NCBI RefSeq assembly: GCF_000330505.1
Contig: NW_004443628.1
Coordinates: 14,270-33,131, forward strand
Length of the DNA stretch: 18,862 nt
Reading direction: 5' to 3'
Origin: Entamoeba invadens IP1
Taxonomy: Eukaryota > Evosea > Mastigamoebida > Endamoebidae
In this document: positions 17,579 through 18,862 of the stretch, in pieces
Layout of the letters: every line of letters starts with the position of its first letter
Position numbering within the stretch: the stretch's first letter is position 1
The notes under the pieces: generated by a model
Seen by the model: the letters and a program-made list of their open reading frames with translations, nothing else
Told to the model about the DNA's origin: nothing
Database searches by the model: none
Program-made: the position numbers and the translations under genes

Positions 17579-18144
17579 TGTAATAGTATCAACCATCAAA
17601 ATGTAATCATATTGCGACTTTTTTATTCTACAATGTTTTTAAATAAGTATAAAGTGTTTTGTTTTAAATAGTTACCTAAAGTATTGTTCGAAACAAAATA
17701 ATTAAAGAAATGCAATAATATAATGAATTAAAAGTGCCCGAATCTCCATCAATAATAAAATAAACACAATGTAAATCACAATAAAGTTATCAGTGAATAC
17801 AATAAATATTTGTGAATTTAATGTTGGAACAATAATTGTTATAAACTTCAATATAATGATAAGATTACCTTTTCACATTTTTTGAATAAAACACAACAAA
17901 ATTAAATAATTAATTGTTCAAATTAATTCAATTATTACTTTGATAAAAATTATGCTCGACAAGTAATTTTGTTAATTGCGCACCAACAAATAATGATTAG
18001 TGTAACTTATAAACAGCAATTTTAAAACACTCAACAAAGTAAGTAAAACAAAAATAATTAAACAATAAAAAATATGATTTTGTTAATTGATATTTTAATA
18101 CACTTTTTTGAAATAAAAAAAGATATCGTCTCAAAAACATTTCA

Positions 18145-18152
18145 ATTTAAAG
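18145..18152 (+). promoter_or_regulatory. Possible TATA-like box before small ORF
   Basis: ATTTAAAG lies 33 bp before the ATG at 18185, matching the core of the Entamoeba TATA-like consensus (GTATTTAAAG/C). In DNA this AT-rich, such a match is expected often by chance. Confidence 0.2.
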
Positions 18153-18184
18153 GAATTTTTCAATAAAGTAATAGACAACACACC

Positions 18185-18334
18185 ATGTTTGTATTTCATA
18201 TTGTTGTGTGTGTTTTAGTATGTTTATTGATAAGTTCAAATTTAAAAATAATTAAACCAGTCGAAACAATTTTTATTAATGTTGTAAAACCCGACTATAA
18301 ATCAAAAGTTCAACATAAATTATTACTATTATAA
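18185..18334 (+). CDS. Doubtful 49-residue ORF with signal-like N-terminus
   Basis: An ATG opens MFVFHIVVCVLVCLLISS, a compact hydrophobic stretch ending in small residues as a signal peptide would. It is followed by a polar, lysine-rich tail (residues 19-45) and four leucines before TAA. It is the only reasonable reading frame in the last 3 kb. A TATA-like ATTTAAAG sits 33 bp upstream. It could be a tiny secreted or membrane peptide, a first exon, or chance. No family is recognised. Confidence 0.25.
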   Translation: MFVFHIVVCVLVCLLISSNLKIIKPVETIFINVVKPDYKSKVQHKLLLL

Positions 18335-18862
18335 TACAACTTCTTCAACGACTTTTATAGTAATAACAATGATGAAGAGAACCAAATAAAAAAATAATAC
18401 TAATTTACAATTAATTGACTACTCTAAGTTGATAATCGATAAAAATATTTCAATTAACCATATCAAAACTATATAGTTACCATGCTTAACTGATACATTT
18501 TAAAATGGTAATTATAAGGCATGACAATAATTTTTATTTTTTTATTCTTTCACACCCGAATAAAAAAGCTTAAGTTGTTTATATCATTATATTCATTGTT
18601 ATTATTATTGAAAATAATCACCACAAACATGAAAATATAAACATCAGTAATCGTGTTAATTAATAATGGTCTGCTAATTATTATTTTTATTTTATTTATT
18701 ATTAAAAATATTATTACATTTCATTTAGTTAAATAAAATGAATCCCATAATTCAAAATTAGAGTATTAATTCAATTCAAAAGAATCAAAACATAAAAATT
18801 TGTAAATAAATTGTTCTTATGGTGGGTTAGGTTAATATTATTTTCTATATAGTTTAATAATA
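18335..18862. other. AT-rich end of window, no gene seen
   Basis: Only A/T-rich sequence with stops in all frames. No repeat unit or element end is recognised. Confidence 0.5.

Noticed and set aside
16000..18862. CRISPR-like or tRNA-array tandem repeats
   Set aside because: The repeats here are two long diverged copies, not short regular units, and no tRNA is present.

Overview
This is an extremely AT-rich, intron-poor eukaryotic window made mostly of decayed DNA transposons, with one intact gene and one nearly intact gene. The short compact genes, the very low GC, the Arf-like and Hsp70-like proteins and the mix of Tc1/mariner-type and pogo-type transposons best fit an amoeba such as Entamoeba (E. 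invadens-like). That assignment is inference from composition and gene style, not from a database match.

Layout. Positions 1-1191 hold no supportable gene. Positions 1194-2734 are a complete but dead Tc1/mariner element with terminal inverted repeats (TIRs), TA flanks and a transposase broken by three frameshifts. Positions 2737-4050 hold no clear gene, but there is a patch of short direct and inverted repeats at about 3400-3790. Positions 4053-8481 are a 4.4-kb pogo-like element bounded by near-perfect 39-41 bp TIRs. It carries a broken minus-strand DDE transposase (5031-6646), unassigned coding-like remnants on either side of it, and repeated CCACTTGT boxes inside its ends. Positions 8857-9087 are a doubtful small ORF. 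Positions 9354-9893 (minus) are an intact divergent Arf-family GTPase. Positions 9894-11045 are the upstream region between it and the divergently oriented Hsp70-like gene; it holds a hairpin and two gene-remnant candidates. Positions 11046-12647 are an Hsp70-like gene interrupted by a single in-frame TGA.

Three further TA-flanked elements without a transposase follow: 12797-13900 (1.1 kb, CAGTAGGGGG ends, containing a broken gene that may derive from tRNA-splicing endonuclease subunit Sen54), 14132-14256 (a 125-bp miniature inverted-repeat element, or MITE) and 14859-15674 (816 bp, TIRs of about 60 bp). A decayed minus-strand gene fragment lies at 14333-14569. From 15677 to the end no firm gene is visible. 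There is a diverged long direct duplication (about 16150-18060) and one 49-codon ORF with a signal-like N-terminus (18185-18334).

The five elements together cover about 8.0 kb, or 42% of the window, and all appear to have inserted at TA. No multi-gene pathway or operon is seen. The unifying theme is TA-targeting DNA transposons, their non-autonomous relatives, and pieces of genes caught inside or between them.
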